In this document: piece by piece, positions 20,583 through 33,040 of the stretch | Numbering within the stretch: the stretch's first letter is position 1 | How the letters are laid out: each line of letters begins with the position of its first letter | NCBI RefSeq assembly: GCF_037392515.1 | Contig: NC_090287.1 | Location: 12,203,001-12,267,000 of the forward strand | Length of the DNA: 64,000 bases | Direction of reading: 5' to 3' | Source: Haliotis asinina | Lineage: Eukaryota > Mollusca > Gastropoda > Lepetellida > Haliotidae | Position numbers and translations under genes: made by a program | The notes under the pieces: model-generated | What the model was told of the DNA's origin: nothing | Seen by the model: only the letters and a program-made list of their open reading frames with translations | The model's database searches: none

Positions 20583-23500
20583 ATGTTTCTGGAGTTGCTG
20601 GTATCCGCTGTTGTTACTGTCGCCGTCGTTCAGGTCCTACGACTCATCTATGCTGATTGTGACCTCACACTGCAATGGGCGGAAATGTTTGGACGGTCCC
20701 CAGGTGAGTGAGCGAGCGGATGGGTGGTTGCTTGGTGCTTGATGGACGGCCGAGCGGGCGGGTGAGCGAGCAAGGGAGGTTTATGTTCGATACCCTTGGT
20801 CATACTAAAAAGATGTTTACTTGTTGTTGCCCTTCCTGACAGGCTAGTTCAGAGTCAGTATTATGTGCCTGAGTAGGGTATAGATGAATAAACAGGGGCG
20901 TGGTGCCCCAGTGAGCTAACAATAAGACGTGAGTGAATGAGTTTAGTTTTATGCCACACTCAGCAATATTACAGCTATATGGCGGCGGTGTGTAGGTAAT
21001 CAAGCCTAGACTCGACAGTCCAGTGAACAGCGGCCTCGGCATACGATGACATCCGTCAATCAAGTCAGCCTGAATACCTAGACTAACATCTAGTCTCTGA
21101 AATGAACATATTTTGCTGAAAAATGTTCATAGTGAAAAAAATATAATATAATGAAATGGAGCCCTGAGACTTCTTCATTTTCAGAAGCTAAGGGAATCTA
21201 GAGATGCCATATTTTCTAGACTTGCGTGGGCTTTCTTGGATATATTTGCTTGAGGGTCTGTACGACAGACTACTGACCACCCAAACCCGCCTCTTACGGC
21301 AAACATCCTTAAACATCAGCTAAAGTCCAAACATATAGAAACAGCTACACGCGTACGTCTGCAGGTTGCCAATAATATGTGAAACAATAACATTATCTTA
21401 TGAAATTATTGTTCGATGAAATATTTTGAATATTTTAATGGCTACTTGATCAGACAAATAGCATTTCTCAGTACATATTAAAAGAAACATTAACAACAGT
21501 CAGTCAGAGTCTTCCGGTCCGATCATATACATATCCGTCTGTTTTCATAATTCCCACAACAGTGTATAACACCTACTCAAATTATTCAGTAACCACAATC
21601 CGAATACGCAGGGTGTCTCGTAACTGAAATGGGAACAGGAAGCTTGATCTCACAATATTTCGGACTGAGTGCAATATAATATTTTCCTCTGCCCAGAGCG
21701 CATGAAGGGGAAGGTAGTGTGGGTGACGGGCGCCTCCAGCGGTATAGGTGAAGGACTCGCCTACAGACTCGCAGCGGCCGGATGTCGTCTGATTCTGTCG
21801 GCTAGGCGGGAAGACGAGCTCAACAGGGTCAAGAAGACCTGTCTAGGTAACGGTCACGTTAATGAATATAATTTAACGTCACGTTTTGCTTTAAACATGT
21901 ACCCTTGAAGCAAAAACGAACTCTGGTCTCAGGTGTGACGAGCGGACGTACTAACTACAGTGCTACCACTTCGTCTCCATATTGTTCGAGGGACAGACGT
22001 ATGATTTACCATAAAGATAGAGTATGTGATGACATTTCTGGTGCCCCAGGCAGAAAGATTGAAAATAAAACAGCGTAAATTGAGCCTTACTCAGACACGC
22101 TGTCGTATCGTTTGAAATATGTAGAGTTGAATACCTACAGTTCTTGCCGCAGCATTTTATAATTCCACAAATGAGAACACAGCTTGTTTGAAATCGAAAC
22201 GGGAACCTCCTGTACATTCTGTAATTTCTTATATGTATAAGCTTCTCACGTCATACTTAACAAGTATGCCGTATGAATGAATATTATCTGTAAAATGTGC
22301 AAAATGTCAGACTACAAACTGTCTTTTCCTATGTGTGGTCATTTACACAAATTTGTATGATGCCTAGGGAGTTGAGGTTTATAATACGACATGTCGTTGA
22401 GATTGACCTCCAGTGATCGAGGGAAAAGCGAGCTGTGTGTTGGCGCTATACAAATATTAGTGTAATAAAAAAAATCAAATAGTAACGGTGGTAGTATTAT
22501 ATCGTGGGTCCCTCTGCTCTGCAGTGAGTTATTCACCACAGGAAAACTGATTTTTCATTGTATGTTTATTCAGTTCGTCTGTATATATTTCAGCGCGGTA
22601 TGGCGGTTTCCAAAGCGAGGACATCCTGGTTGTTCCCCTTGACCTGGTACAAAGAGAGTCTCACCAGAAGGCGGTGGAAACGGTCATCAAGCACTTCAAA
22701 CAGGTCAGTGTCAAACATCCCCCCTACTTCTATAGTGTTCTGAGGTGGTTGGTAAGGTCTTCACCAGACAACCCTCATCCCTAGAGTCTAGGATCTTCCC
22801 CAGGCATAATGGTTAACTGACTTTAATAGCCCAGTTTCCATCCCTGTGACCGATGACCCCTTCCGATTCCCCACATGGGTACATTGTGTGTGGCCCATTT
22901 CAGGTGTCGCCCGCCGTGATATTGCTGGAATATTGCTAGAAGCGGCATAAAACTAAATTCACTCAATATTAACCCTCCCAAAACCAAGTTGGAATTATGG
23001 ACTATAAAGTCAATGCATGATCCACTGAAAATCATGAACGAAATCTACGTTTGGTTCCAAAACACCATGGCAACTACCACGCAGGTTTCCAAATATTGCA
23101 AGTCGACAGATATTTTCCAATCTGTTTTTGTTGTAAATCAAGATGTTGAATATTGATCTGATGTATTGTGTGAGGTTAGATCCGCATTATCGCTTCAATA
23201 TCGATCATATTTGTCCTGATAATGTCGCTTTTTGGAACCAATACTATCGACGCGAGAGGTTGAATTTGATTGATCAGTGAAAGATATATATGGCCCCAAA
23301 ATTCCAAGTGTGGAAAGCCAACAGTATCATGTCTGTACTTGGCCAGGTTGATGTCATATTTTATAACCTAATCAGCCCTTCAAACATCGGGAGTTGCTGA
23401 GCTAACCATTCCCTCTCTCCGTGCCGTTCTAGATTGATTGCCTGGTGAACAATGCTGGGCGGTCCCAGCGAGCCCTCTGGATGAGGACCAGCCTGGGGGT

Positions 23501-26500
23501 GGACAAGGAGTGTTTGGAGCTCAACACCCTGGGGCCGCTGTCCCTCACGAAGCTTGTTCTGCCCCACATGGTACAACGGAAGCAGGGGCAGTTGGTTGTT
23601 GTCACCAGCGTTGCTGGCAAGTTTGGTAAGCAGTTATACAAAGTGGGTATATGTCTACTGCCCAGTGCTTCCGCTTCTATTATCTCAGTGAGTGAGTGAG
23701 TTTAGTTTTCCGCCGCCTATAACATCATTCCAGCAATATCACCACGGGCGACACTTTGGGCTTCACACTTTTGCACCATGTGCGGAATCGAACCCTGATC
23801 ATCGGCGTGACTAGCGAGCGTTTTAACCACTAGACTACCTCACCGTCCACCATCTTAACTGTAAATATAGATACTTTGTGTCGGACGAACCAGTGACTGA
23901 TATGATCAACAACCCACGACGTCGGCTAAGATGACAAGCAGTCCGCTTCGACCAATGAAAGGGCTTGCTTTGACCACAAGCCGTTCATGCACGTAATAAT
24001 CACCCGTGATTATATTTAGATGACGCTTTAAACGATGGCGTGCGATTGTAGCGTAGCCATCGGCAAAGCAGACGGGTGGGGTACATCGAAGTGTCCGGCC
24101 TTGTCTAGATATATTGTACTGTGAAGCGTTTCAAGTCGTGGTCATCTAACAATTTCCATATTGAAAACAAATCGTTAATCCTCTCAATGACACGAGCACC
24201 TGTGTGGGGGAGGGTGTTCAGTTAGTTGTATGTAAAATGTGTAACAAGCTCGTCGATTTGCTGATTTCTCGACGTCAACAAAGATGTACATGCCGAATCG
24301 TTGTCAGCGTCGGGTGATGGTGTGTGTCATCATGCAGAGATTTGCACCTCAGTGGGTTAGATATGGTGTTTGTCAGTGTGAAGCGAGTGTTGTGGAAGCC
24401 TGTGTGTATTAAATCGGGTGGTTCAACACATACGCTTCCAAGACAGAAGATGCTATTTAGATATGTTTTCATCGAGTTAAAAGAATCAAAACTACTTACT
24501 AGTTGCAGTAAATGATTGACGAGAAAAAGGATTTTGCATGACATAATTTGTAACATAACGAATTCTTCCTCGAAGCGAGGCTGTGGTCGAAGTGGCTATA
24601 ATATTTGTAAGTAATGTTATACTGACACCCGAACCTCGCTTCCAAGAGTGAAATTGTTGTGTTATAAACAATGTCGTGCAAAATCCCAGTCTAAGTAAAC
24701 TTAGTCTCAGTGTATTTCGTTTCACTCCACCACTGAGTCTAACAAAAAACCTAGTAGAAGGTCGCGTCAGGTAACCTTTGAGCAACCAATGACAGTCCAA
24801 TCAAATGCGACACGGTTAAATAGATTTAACCAATCAGACAACGGCTACTATTTAGGAATCGGAGGGACTTTCAAAATATTCAGGTCACCGACACAGGTCT
24901 CTCCACAAACACAAATCAGCATATAACACAGTTATTTGACCTGCAGTATATACGCTTTGGGGTTTCTGTTGGCATGGTTACCATTAGCTAATAATTCCGC
25001 AAGATAACATCCTTGAATATTGTCAAAAACACTATTTTCAGCGACTGTTTACTCACCGTTGTCATGGACTGTACGTACGCCGTGCCCGGAAGCGATCGTA
25101 CGCTAAATAGCATTCGGAATCGTTCGGGTACGAACGTTTTCGAGATAAAAAGTTCAAAAGGGATGTGCGAATGTGCACTTTCGCGGTTTGGTAAGCTGTG
25201 TTCTAATTGGTCAATCTCAAAGGTTACCTGACGCGACCTCCCATAAGGTTTTGTTAGACTCAGTGGTGGAGTGTAACGACAATACATATTTTACAACCAG
25301 TGGAAAGTAGTTTAGATTTTGCAACGATGAAAACAATCCTAGATAGCATTTATACTCAGACCGACGGATGTTCGCGACAGGGCGCGGCCATTTTTATAAC
25401 TCGTGGCGTCACGGTCTAAAGTCAGTGTGAGAATCAATTAGATTATGGTTTGTTTTCGTCAGGTTAAAAGATGAAAACTGCTTCCTACTCGTAGTGAAAC
25501 ATGTTTTTGAATCATGATTAAAAAGATTTTGCATGACACCGTTTGCAACTACAAGAACGACTGCAACATATGTCATATCTGGAATTTCACTTTCTCAGTA
25601 AAGTACAAATTCTAGTACTTTTTCGGTGCGGGTTCGAATCCCGGATGGGACTCAACCCAAAAAAGTACTAGAATTTGTACTTTACTGAGAAAGTGAAATC
25701 CCAAATATGACATATGTTGCATTTTACCACTTTCTAAATGGCATCGTGTAATCATACAAGAACGATTTATTACCATTATGACAAGCCATTTTGACAGAGT
25801 CGTCTATGAAAACAAGTTGTATCTCGGAAAATAAGCAAAGCAGGTATCGAGATTGTATGACAGTAGATTGTGAAAACATAAAGCTTTCACTTTTCAAAAC
25901 AATTGTCGCGATTGCAGATTTAGACGAACCTAACGATAAGATGATCTACCCCCAAAATACTACAGCAACTCACATAGCTACACTTCATATTACGTTACGG
26001 AGGCGCGCCCCTCTGATTGGTTGATATTTTGTTCGCGGGAGAGAATCGCGCACTGTTCTCAAAAAGGTAATTAAATGTCAAAATGAGTAGTTTTGATGGC
26101 GGGATTTCATGTATAAGGATGTCAATATATGATTTATGCATTTGTACCCCCGAGGGTGTATGTGATCTTTAAAAGTGACACTGAGTTCAGATGACTGACT
26201 TTCGTTTTATGGGTGTCCTATTGTTCTGTGTTCAGGTGCTCCGGGGATCGGGTCGTATTGCGGATCAAAACACGCTCTGCATGTACGTATTGAGTTCAGT
26301 AACTGTTATAGGTCCATAAACCTTGACTGTAGTTGGAAAACGCCGACCATACACAGCACGTCCCTTTCTTGTGCCAGGAATCCCGAAGATCAAATAGGTT
26401 TCAAAATGGTCACCAGAGAAGCCATATTTAATGTGTATTTATCTTTCTTTGCCTGTAATCCACATTGAGTAGTTTGTATTAAAATTGTTCACAAATTAAG

Positions 26501-28998
26501 TGTACCTGTAGTTAGCTGGACCTAACACGTACAATTCGCTTTTCACACTGTCCATATCATTTCCTTTGAAACGCGAAGACTTAGCTGAAATGTCACATGC
26601 TTGTGTCTCAAAAATAACCTTGGTTTGCTCTGCCTGTCTGTACAAGGGTTGGTTTGAGAGTCTACGCATAGAGGGTTACGACGATAACATCAAGATAACT
26701 ATGGTCTGTCCTGGACCTGTCTTCTCAGATGCACTCAAGGTGGCCTTCACTGAGCAGCAGGGCGAGGTAGGTCCAGGGGAGTGACGTGGGCATGGTACTA
26801 CATATACAAGGTATTTGAAAGAATGGACATGCCAATGTGGACATCTGGCTACTGTTCCGCACAACGATCTTACCTGTACCACAGAATAACGTGGAGATAA
26901 CGATAGACGCTGGTTCCACGAGTGTATGCTGAAATATGATGCATATTAGTCGTTGATGCAACTTACTGAGACCATAAATATTGAATCGCCGACTGTTTCA
27001 TATACTCTGAGTAACGTGGGAATGGAATTTTGTTGCGGACAGAATGTCATGTATGTAAATTTTTAAACGTTCTGGGAGACGAGTTAGTCCTTCTATGGAC
27101 GTCTCTATATCACAAATTGGATGATACAGTCGGGTATCTGAGAAGCGGTATGTACTTGAAATAAAGACACTCACAGTGTTTTTTACGAAGTACGATTGTT
27201 CAGTCTGTGAAATGTCTTCTGAGGCTGAACTGCCCAGGAACTGTCATTTAACAGATTCAAATGGGACAAGGCTTAATTATAGCTGCGTAAACAAATTACA
27301 ATTATCGGATATATCCATGCCATGTGGACAGAACAGAATATGTGGAGTTGATGACACGACCGGTGAGATCGTGGCGAATGGATCTCGAGTATTTTTGGTA
27401 ATAGAACGAACATATGACTCACCCGATATAAGGCATGTACTTTCTCTGTGTAATCGCAGGGTCTTGGTGGAGAGATGAAATCTTCAGAAAACAGGATGGC
27501 AACAGACCGGTGTGCCCATCTTATCGCTGTCGCCATGAGTAACAGTCTGGATGAAGTGTGGGTGTCTAGGAACCCGGAACTGTCTTACTGTTACCTGTTC
27601 CAGTATTTTCCCGCTATTGCCAGAAAGTAAGTAGTCCTTATTTGCAATAATTATTCACCGTGAGATGGAAACTATGAAAAAATTAATGCCTTGGGCAATA
27701 CACTGTGTAACTATGAAGCTCCGAGTTAGAATTGCCCTTCAGCAGCCCATATTTGTTGAATAAGGCAACTGACGGGATCATGTGAGCATGCTCGCTGACT
27801 TGGTTGACAGATGTCAACGTATCCCAATTGCAATGCTCTCTCACTGGATTATCTGGTCCAGACGCGATTATTTACAAATCACCTCCATACAGTCGGGATA
27901 TTACTGAATATGCTAAACATCAAACATACAAACAGTTTTGAGGTCAATATTAGAAAATGTGTCATCAGTATTCAAGACCCCATGTATGTACGAGGCGGGA
28001 TCTGCTGATGGTGAGTTCAGGGGTCAGAGCCGCAATCAATAATATTAGCATACTGTGGTATCGCTGAAATACCGGGTCGGTCCAGTGATGTGCCTAACTG
28101 TAAGCATAATACCAATTGTCTGAGACTGTTTCAAATAAAAGTTCTCATTGAGATGTGTGTGGAGTTACTGTGTGGAGATAAATGTGACAAATAAATGTCC
28201 ATAGATCATAAATAATCATTCTACGATTCTATGATCCCATGACATCAATCACTGGATTGTCTGGTCCAGACTCGAGTATTTACAGATTGCCGTAATAGAA
28301 GTGGAACATAACTGAATGCGGCATTATTGAATTACAGTTCCACCACGATATTGCGTCTTACCCGATTGTGATGGTCTGCGAGCTCGTCAAAACCGTACTT
28401 AAATGGCACATTAATTAACGCAAAATAAAGTGATCGGCAGCATCTGTGATGATTTTTGTTGTTGTTTTTTATTTCGTTCTTTTATTATTTGTTTTATTTT
28501 TTATTTATTTTATTTTATTTTTTATTTATTTTTGTTGTTTTTTGTTGTTTGTATTGGTTTTTTGGGGGGTGTGGGATGTTTGTTTGGGGCTTTTTAAAGT
28601 GTAAAGAGAATGGCAGCATCGTTAAGATTGTCCGTATACAACACTGATTCGGCAGCAGCAGCGATGTCATGCCCCCCTACACCTAGATCTAGCGGGCATG
28701 ACATCGACAACACACGTCCCATCCCCGGCCGTAATGCCCAGTCCTTCCATTTTCACTCTGTCGTTTGATTCAGACTTGTTTGTAGCTGCCATGAGATCGA
28801 TTTTAATCACAATTAATTACCTATGACAACAGATGTTAGCGATACGGTGAGTATATCCAACTCTACAATGCATCAATCATGTTACAAAGAATTCATCTGT
28901 GACTTTACTTGTTTTACTTTCCGTTTAACAGAATTGCAGTGAGACTAGGCCAGACAAGGTACCGCAAGATTAAGGCAGGGTACAGCAGTCTACACTGA
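20583..28998 (+). CDS. DHRS7: DHRS7-like short-chain dehydrogenase/reductase, eight coding exons
   Basis: Exons: 20583-20703, 21697-21846, 22594-22703, 23433-23625, 26236-26282, 26647-26766, 27460-27626 and 28932-28998. All introns are GT-AG and all phases match, giving 324 residues, close to vertebrate DHRS7 (about 340). Residues 2-23 are hydrophobic, a likely membrane anchor. The Rossmann motif TGASSGIG is at 51-58, NNAG at 133-136, Asn158, Ser186, Tyr199 and Lys203 (YCGSK). This is the complete Asn-Ser-Tyr-Lys SDR tetrad with the usual 13-residue Ser-Tyr spacing. CPGPVFSD and the C-terminal Trp/Tyr-rich segment match the DHRS7 subgroup. Members are ER-membrane NADP(H)-dependent reductases of steroids, retinoids and other carbonyls; the substrate here is unknown. 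The start is the first ATG before the hydrophobic segment and its exon ends at a GTGAGT donor. The longest intron (23626-26235) is full of foldback elements. Nothing suggests inactivation. No clear AATAAA was found in the first 200 bases after the stop. Confidence 0.92.
20931..21072 (-). repeat. SINE family B, minus strand, in DHRS7-like intron 1
   Basis: GAGTTTAGTTTTATGCCACA, CAGCAATATTACAGCTATATGG and the GTAATCAAGCCTAGACTCG portions match family B in reverse. The 5' part is degraded. Confidence 0.75.
22802..22966 (+). repeat. SINE family A in DHRS7-like intron 3
   Basis: Contains CATAATGGTTAACT, a TTCCGATTCCCCACATGGGT (degraded B box), GCCCATTTCAGGTGTC and the tail AGCGGCATAAAACTAAATTC. 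Confidence 0.8.
23690..23853 (-). repeat. SINE family A, minus strand, in DHRS7-like intron 4
   Basis: GTGAGTGAGTGAGTTTAGTT begins the reverse tail. The head on the minus strand has TAGTCTAGTGG (A box) and a GGTTCGATTCC B box. Confidence 0.85.
24527..24686. mobile_element. 160-bp foldback element with about 52-bp arms
   Basis: The left arm (GGATTTTGCATGACATAATT through GAAGCGAGG) and right arm (CCTCGCTTCC through GTCGTGCAAAATCC) are imperfect reverse complements. The GATTTTGCATGACA motif recurs at 25530, so this is one of several related hairpins in intron 4. Confidence 0.7.
24711..25290. mobile_element. about 580-bp MITE with long terminal inverted repeats, in intron 4
   Basis: The segment ACTCCACCACTGAGTCTAAC and GGTCGCGTCAGGTAACCTTT near 24724-24781 reappears inverted at 25212-25272. 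This gives arms of roughly 85 bases with a few mismatches. The interior has no reading frame. It is a non-autonomous DNA element of unknown superfamily. Confidence 0.7.
25562..25721. repeat. 62-bp-arm hairpin with a tRNA T-arm/B-box sequence in its loop
   Basis: Arms 25562-25623 and 25660-25721 are nearly perfect reverse complements (start TGCAACATATGTCATATCTG, end AAATTCTAGTACTTTTT). The 36-base loop contains CGGGTTCGAATCCCG, a tRNA T-stem with the consensus B box GGTTCGAATCC at 25631-25641. No A box or full cloverleaf is present. Confidence 0.85.
27745..27930 (+). repeat. SINE family B, diverged, in DHRS7-like intron 7
   Basis: AACTGACGGGATCATG, CTCGCTGACTTGGTTGACA, TCACTGGATTATCTGGTCCA and CGATTATTTACA mark the family. 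The tail is degraded to ACTGAATATGCTAAACAT. Confidence 0.75.
28238..28340 (+). repeat. SINE family B, 5'-truncated, in DHRS7-like intron 7
   Basis: ATCACTGGATTGTCTGGTCC, AGACTCGAGTATTTACAG and AACTGAATGCGGCATTA correspond to the 3' half of family B. Confidence 0.75.
28450..28600 (+). repeat. T-rich low-complexity tract
   Basis: Runs of TTTTATTTTT and TTTTTTGTTG produce an artificial Phe/Leu-rich frame. It lies in the last intron of the DHRS7-like gene. Confidence 0.85.
28662..28706. repeat. perfect 13-bp inverted repeat
   Basis: CGATGTCATGCCC and GGGCATGACATCG flank a 19-base spacer containing CTAGATCTAG. It is a short stable hairpin of unknown role. Confidence 0.7.
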
Positions 28999-29222
28999 CG
29001 AAGCCCGGACAGAACACATTTCAACTAGAACAAACTCTGACATTTTCGGGATGGTCTTCATGGAGAATAGTTGTTGGTATACTCGTGTATTGAATAATTC
29101 AGATTAGGGCATCCTTGTCAATACTCACAAATCTGTTCTATGAAACAATCATACCACACAGATTATAATTATATTTTTGTATATTATTCATTGTGATCAT
29201 GTACATTTTGATGGTTGGAATA

Positions 29223-30137
29223 CAGTCGAACCCCGTTTATCCGGACGTTTTGGTTTCACTTAAAAATTGTCCGGATAGCGAGACGTCCGGTTAACTGGAT
29301 CAAACAAGGAAAACGTGAAAATTAGGTGAAAGCCAAAAACTTTTCATATACGTATATCAATAAATCAACAGTCAATAGTAATAACAGTGAATCGTCATAA
29401 CATATAAGTGTACCAATAATACATGGAAGGCGGAACGCAGGTTACAATTTGTCTGGTTGTCTGGGATGTAATCATGTAGCGTGTGGAGCTTCAGATGGTA
29501 AGTTACATGAACACGTAAATCGATGACAAAAAGTTTCCATTTTGCCCACTGTATATTCTTTTTTTTAAATTTTAAATGCCCTAAAAACATATGACACCGC
29601 GTCGAACTTATGCTGTCTGCAGAATGTCAACTTCCGAACGGGATCACATGACCTAGATCATGTGGGAGGCTATTCTTAATTTGCATCGCGACAGATAGCA
29701 GGGTTCGATTAATAAGTGTATATACAGTACAATTACAGTGTAGGTTACCTCAATCTTACTTAACATGTGTTTTCGTTACTGATGAGTTGTTCTCACACGC
29801 GCCAAATCCTAATGAGTGACACGCGTCACTAGTGTTTTGATGGCCACAGTCTAATTAATCAATTCACACAAAATGCTTTCAGATAGATTAAGAATGAAAT
29901 CACATAGTCGTGCTGTAAACGGTATTGACGTGACACATGCACGTTGCAATTGCACACATCTCTCTGTCCGGATAACTGGATCATTTTTCAATGGAAATCT
30001 ATGGGAATAGGTTGAAAATTCGCCGTCCGGGTCCGGAAGCGCAGGGTCCGGTTAAGCGAGTACAGTGAATGAACGTAAGTTTCGTTTCACATAAAACTCG
30101 TCCGGAACGCGGGTTTTCCGGATATGTGGGGTCCGAG
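29223..30137. mobile_element. pogo/Tigger-like MITE, 915 bp
   Basis: The left end CAGTCGAACCCCGTTTATCC and the right end (reverse complement CTCGGACCCCACATATCCGG) are bounded by TA at 29221-29222 and 30138-30139, the expected target duplication. GTCCGGATA-type motifs repeat inside both ends (TCCGGTTAACTGGATC on the left, TCCGGATAACTGGATC on the right). No transposase frame is present. Confidence 0.75.
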
Positions 30138-30535
30138 TAAATGTATATTTTATTATTATTCATTTCGTGATATGTTCGCATTTTATTGCTACACGAATTT
30201 ATGTATTTCCTATAACGTGTATTTCTCATGTGAATAAACTACTTTCCATCAATTGATGGGATTTTACATATTGTGGAGCTTGACTGAAGAAGGATATACT
30301 CCTCCTCAGAATGACGAGACACTGTGGTCGTGTCAGGTTGCCTTAGTGACTAGTCGTTTGTCCAATTGCCCATCAGAAATACATACGTACTGCATACGCA
30401 AAATGAAATATCTTTGAGCAAACACCGTTTGGTGAGGTTCATTTAGGGTGTGTGGATTCCTCTCAGATGGTTGTAAACTTGTACTTGTGACGGTCAGGCA
30501 AAATCTGAACTGGACACTACTATATCACTGACAAT

Positions 30536-30860
30536 CAAGGCAGGGCGGTTGTACGACATCGCGATGGTCATCCGCTGAACACAAGGCCCATCTTCATGGA
30601 CAAAGTGCTCTTGCAAGGTGGTGATTTGTTTCTTCAAGAGGGGGTAGCAACATCCTTGGCCCTCATGGAGCGCGGATGTCAATTCCACAGAGCATGTTTG
30701 GAACACAGTGGATCGCAGAATACACCAATAAAAATCTGGATGTATTGGAACAAGAATGGAGCGCAATACCCCAACCAAAACGTCTGATATTGTCAGTGAC
30801 GAGAGGACGTGGGTGTGATAATCACACTTTGTGGCGGTTTCGCCAGATATTGTCATTGTG
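30536..30860 (+). pseudogene. Tc1/mariner transposase relic (C-terminal part)
   Basis: Translated with frame changes and stops, it gives QHPWPSWSADVNSTEHVWN, matching the family PxxSPDLNPIEHxW motif that carries the DD34E glutamate. LEQEWSAIPQPK and a degraded RGCDNHTLW follow, as in the Tc1 C-terminus. Several stops (TAG near 30647, TAA near 30728) show it is long dead. Confidence 0.75.
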
Positions 30861-31139
30861 CTTCTTTATTGGCTGGTTCAGCAGAGTTTATTTACGATTC
30901 CAAATGTCTGTAATACACGTAAGTCAAAAGTGTGAATTGCATCGGCCATGGTTCCTGTCAGTAATGAGTCAAATTTGACATTGTCTTCCTGGGGATGCGG
31001 ATGAATTTAATAGCACTCATCTATAGCATCACTGTTAGCTCTTGAGATTCCGGCTCGTCTCAAATTCCCAAAAGTATAACTGGTCTGTGGATTTTCTTAC
31101 ATATATGCACACAAAGAAATTAGTTAAGTAGCCCCTGGC

Positions 31140-31375
31140 ATATCATACGATTGAATGGGCCCTGATTTTGACCCCTTGGAGAATATCTGAGACATGATTG
31201 GTCGTTATGTGCAACAAAGAAATCCTCCCGCTCAGAACCTGACCCAATTGTTTTACCAGAGGAATGGTGTAGAATGCCTGTTCAGTGGATCAGGAGGCAA
31301 ACAGCGGGTATGAGGAGGAGAGCTGGCTGTGATATATTCACATGTAGGTTGCACTCGGTATTGACCCTGAATCTC
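31140..31375 (+). pseudogene. second Tc1/mariner transposase relic
   Basis: Reads DFDPLENI, stop, DMIGRYVQQRNPPAQNLTQL, equivalent to the family DLNPIENLWD and GRxVRxR segments. The remaining C-terminus has decayed. It is a different copy from the one at 30.5 kb, since the overlapping motif (the E-bearing block) is present again. Confidence 0.7.
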
Positions 31376-31399
31376 ACAAGCATGGCATATTGAATGCTT

Positions 31400-32880
31400 A
31401 CATTCACCATCAGATTCAGCATTAAAACATTCCAGGGCCATACATGTACAGACATTGTTTCGTATGAAAATCAGAGAGTGTTTCATTTTCAAAAGAACAA
31501 TTATCACCAAAAATGAAAAAAATATAAGTCAAAGGATCATACTGGTTTAGAATAGAATAGAATTATGTACGTGCTGAAAACCAATCATTGCGAAAATACA
31601 CGAGGTGCTTAGTTAAGTTCTCAGTGTATATGCGATCAAATACAGAATTCGTTTGTCGTTTAACTTTAATGTGTGATCCACGACTAAATTATGATTCCCA
31701 ATCTACTTAATGAATGAAAGGCATATACGATGTGTTCGTTCTGCGCCTTCGTACGATGTCATGAGCGAGATACATTGATTCACATTATTGTTTACAATGC
31801 AATCGTCACTTTGATGTCAGTGTTGGAATTTTACCTCGGAAACGAGAGTAGCCTCCCTTGCATCGCTTGTCGATGTCGCAAGCTCGCAAAAGTCATGTAA
31901 ACCACGTGCAATGGCTAGTTGCTGAAAGTCGACAAATGCATTGAAATGCCAACGAATAAAAGTGTCGGTGATAAATCACAGGCGTCAGTCATCCCACAAA
32001 AGTTTAAGATCGAAACATTCCTATTGACCATTTTAATGTCCCATAGAATATGAACTACTTTCTGATTAAAAAGTAGAATATAGTATAATAGTGACATATA
32101 ATATATTCTCACCTCAACCCACGGTCCCCTCGTGACCACTGGACAACGTATTTGTCTTACCGAACACCTAAATGTTAATTTGGAACTGTTCGAAGCATGA
32201 GTAACGGATGGTACACTTCAGCAAACCAGTGTGAATCAAACGATTGCATCTTGCTGTCTGTTCCCGGAGGTATTTTCTAAGTAAAGTCGCCGAGATGTAA
32301 CCCCCCTTCTTAATATTCACTGGATTTACATTTAAAAGTTTTGTCGAAATTTACTTATTGAAAAGAGAGTCATAGCCAACGCTAGATTTTGCGGACACCA
32401 GACATTTTTAGAGTTATCTCCCTTCCATCGATTTCCATTCGCAAAACATCGATAATTTTCGTGCATCATGCGTCATTTAATACTATTCGAGATAAGAAAA
32501 AAGTATCTATCCGGAAGTACCGAATGAGTTACTATTGGCAGCGGAGTGTACTGCAATGCACCTAGCTTGTCCCCGGGGTACATGGAAAATAATAGAAGAG
32601 CGCTCGGCCAATCAAACAACGACATTTATGTGTGAGGAAAGATAAACTACGTGGATCCTGGTCTCGTTGGCACTGAATGCTCTTTAATCAAACTAACGTA
32701 GTGCTAAATGCTAATTAATGTAGACTGATACGCTGGCTTCATGCATATATATGGATATGTATGCATAATTGTTATCACATTTGCAGTTAGACAACAGAAG
32801 AACCGTGTTTGGGGATGGATATTCATACCAAGAATACTTTGTCGTAGGCCATCTGAATGTTAGACCGCTCCACTGCCTAC
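31400..32880. other. no gene seen
   Basis: Only short frames, with no recognised repeat or exon. Confidence 0.45.
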
Positions 32881-32886
32881 TGTCTA

Positions 32887-32932
32887 CCCGTGAAGATCCG
32901 GGTCAGAATTAACCTTCAGAAACCCACGTTTA
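32887..32932 (+). repeat. SINE family B 5' fragment
   Basis: CCGTGAAGATCCGGGTCAGA and TTCAGAAACCCACG match the 5' start of family B; the rest is absent. Confidence 0.55.
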
Positions 32933-33040
32933 TATTATTGTAATTGTTATTTGTTTAATTTGATACCGGGGTAAATAATATATATGTGCTATGTATGCTA
33001 ATGTGTAATTTCATGCGTTTATCTTTATCTTAACGGGGCG

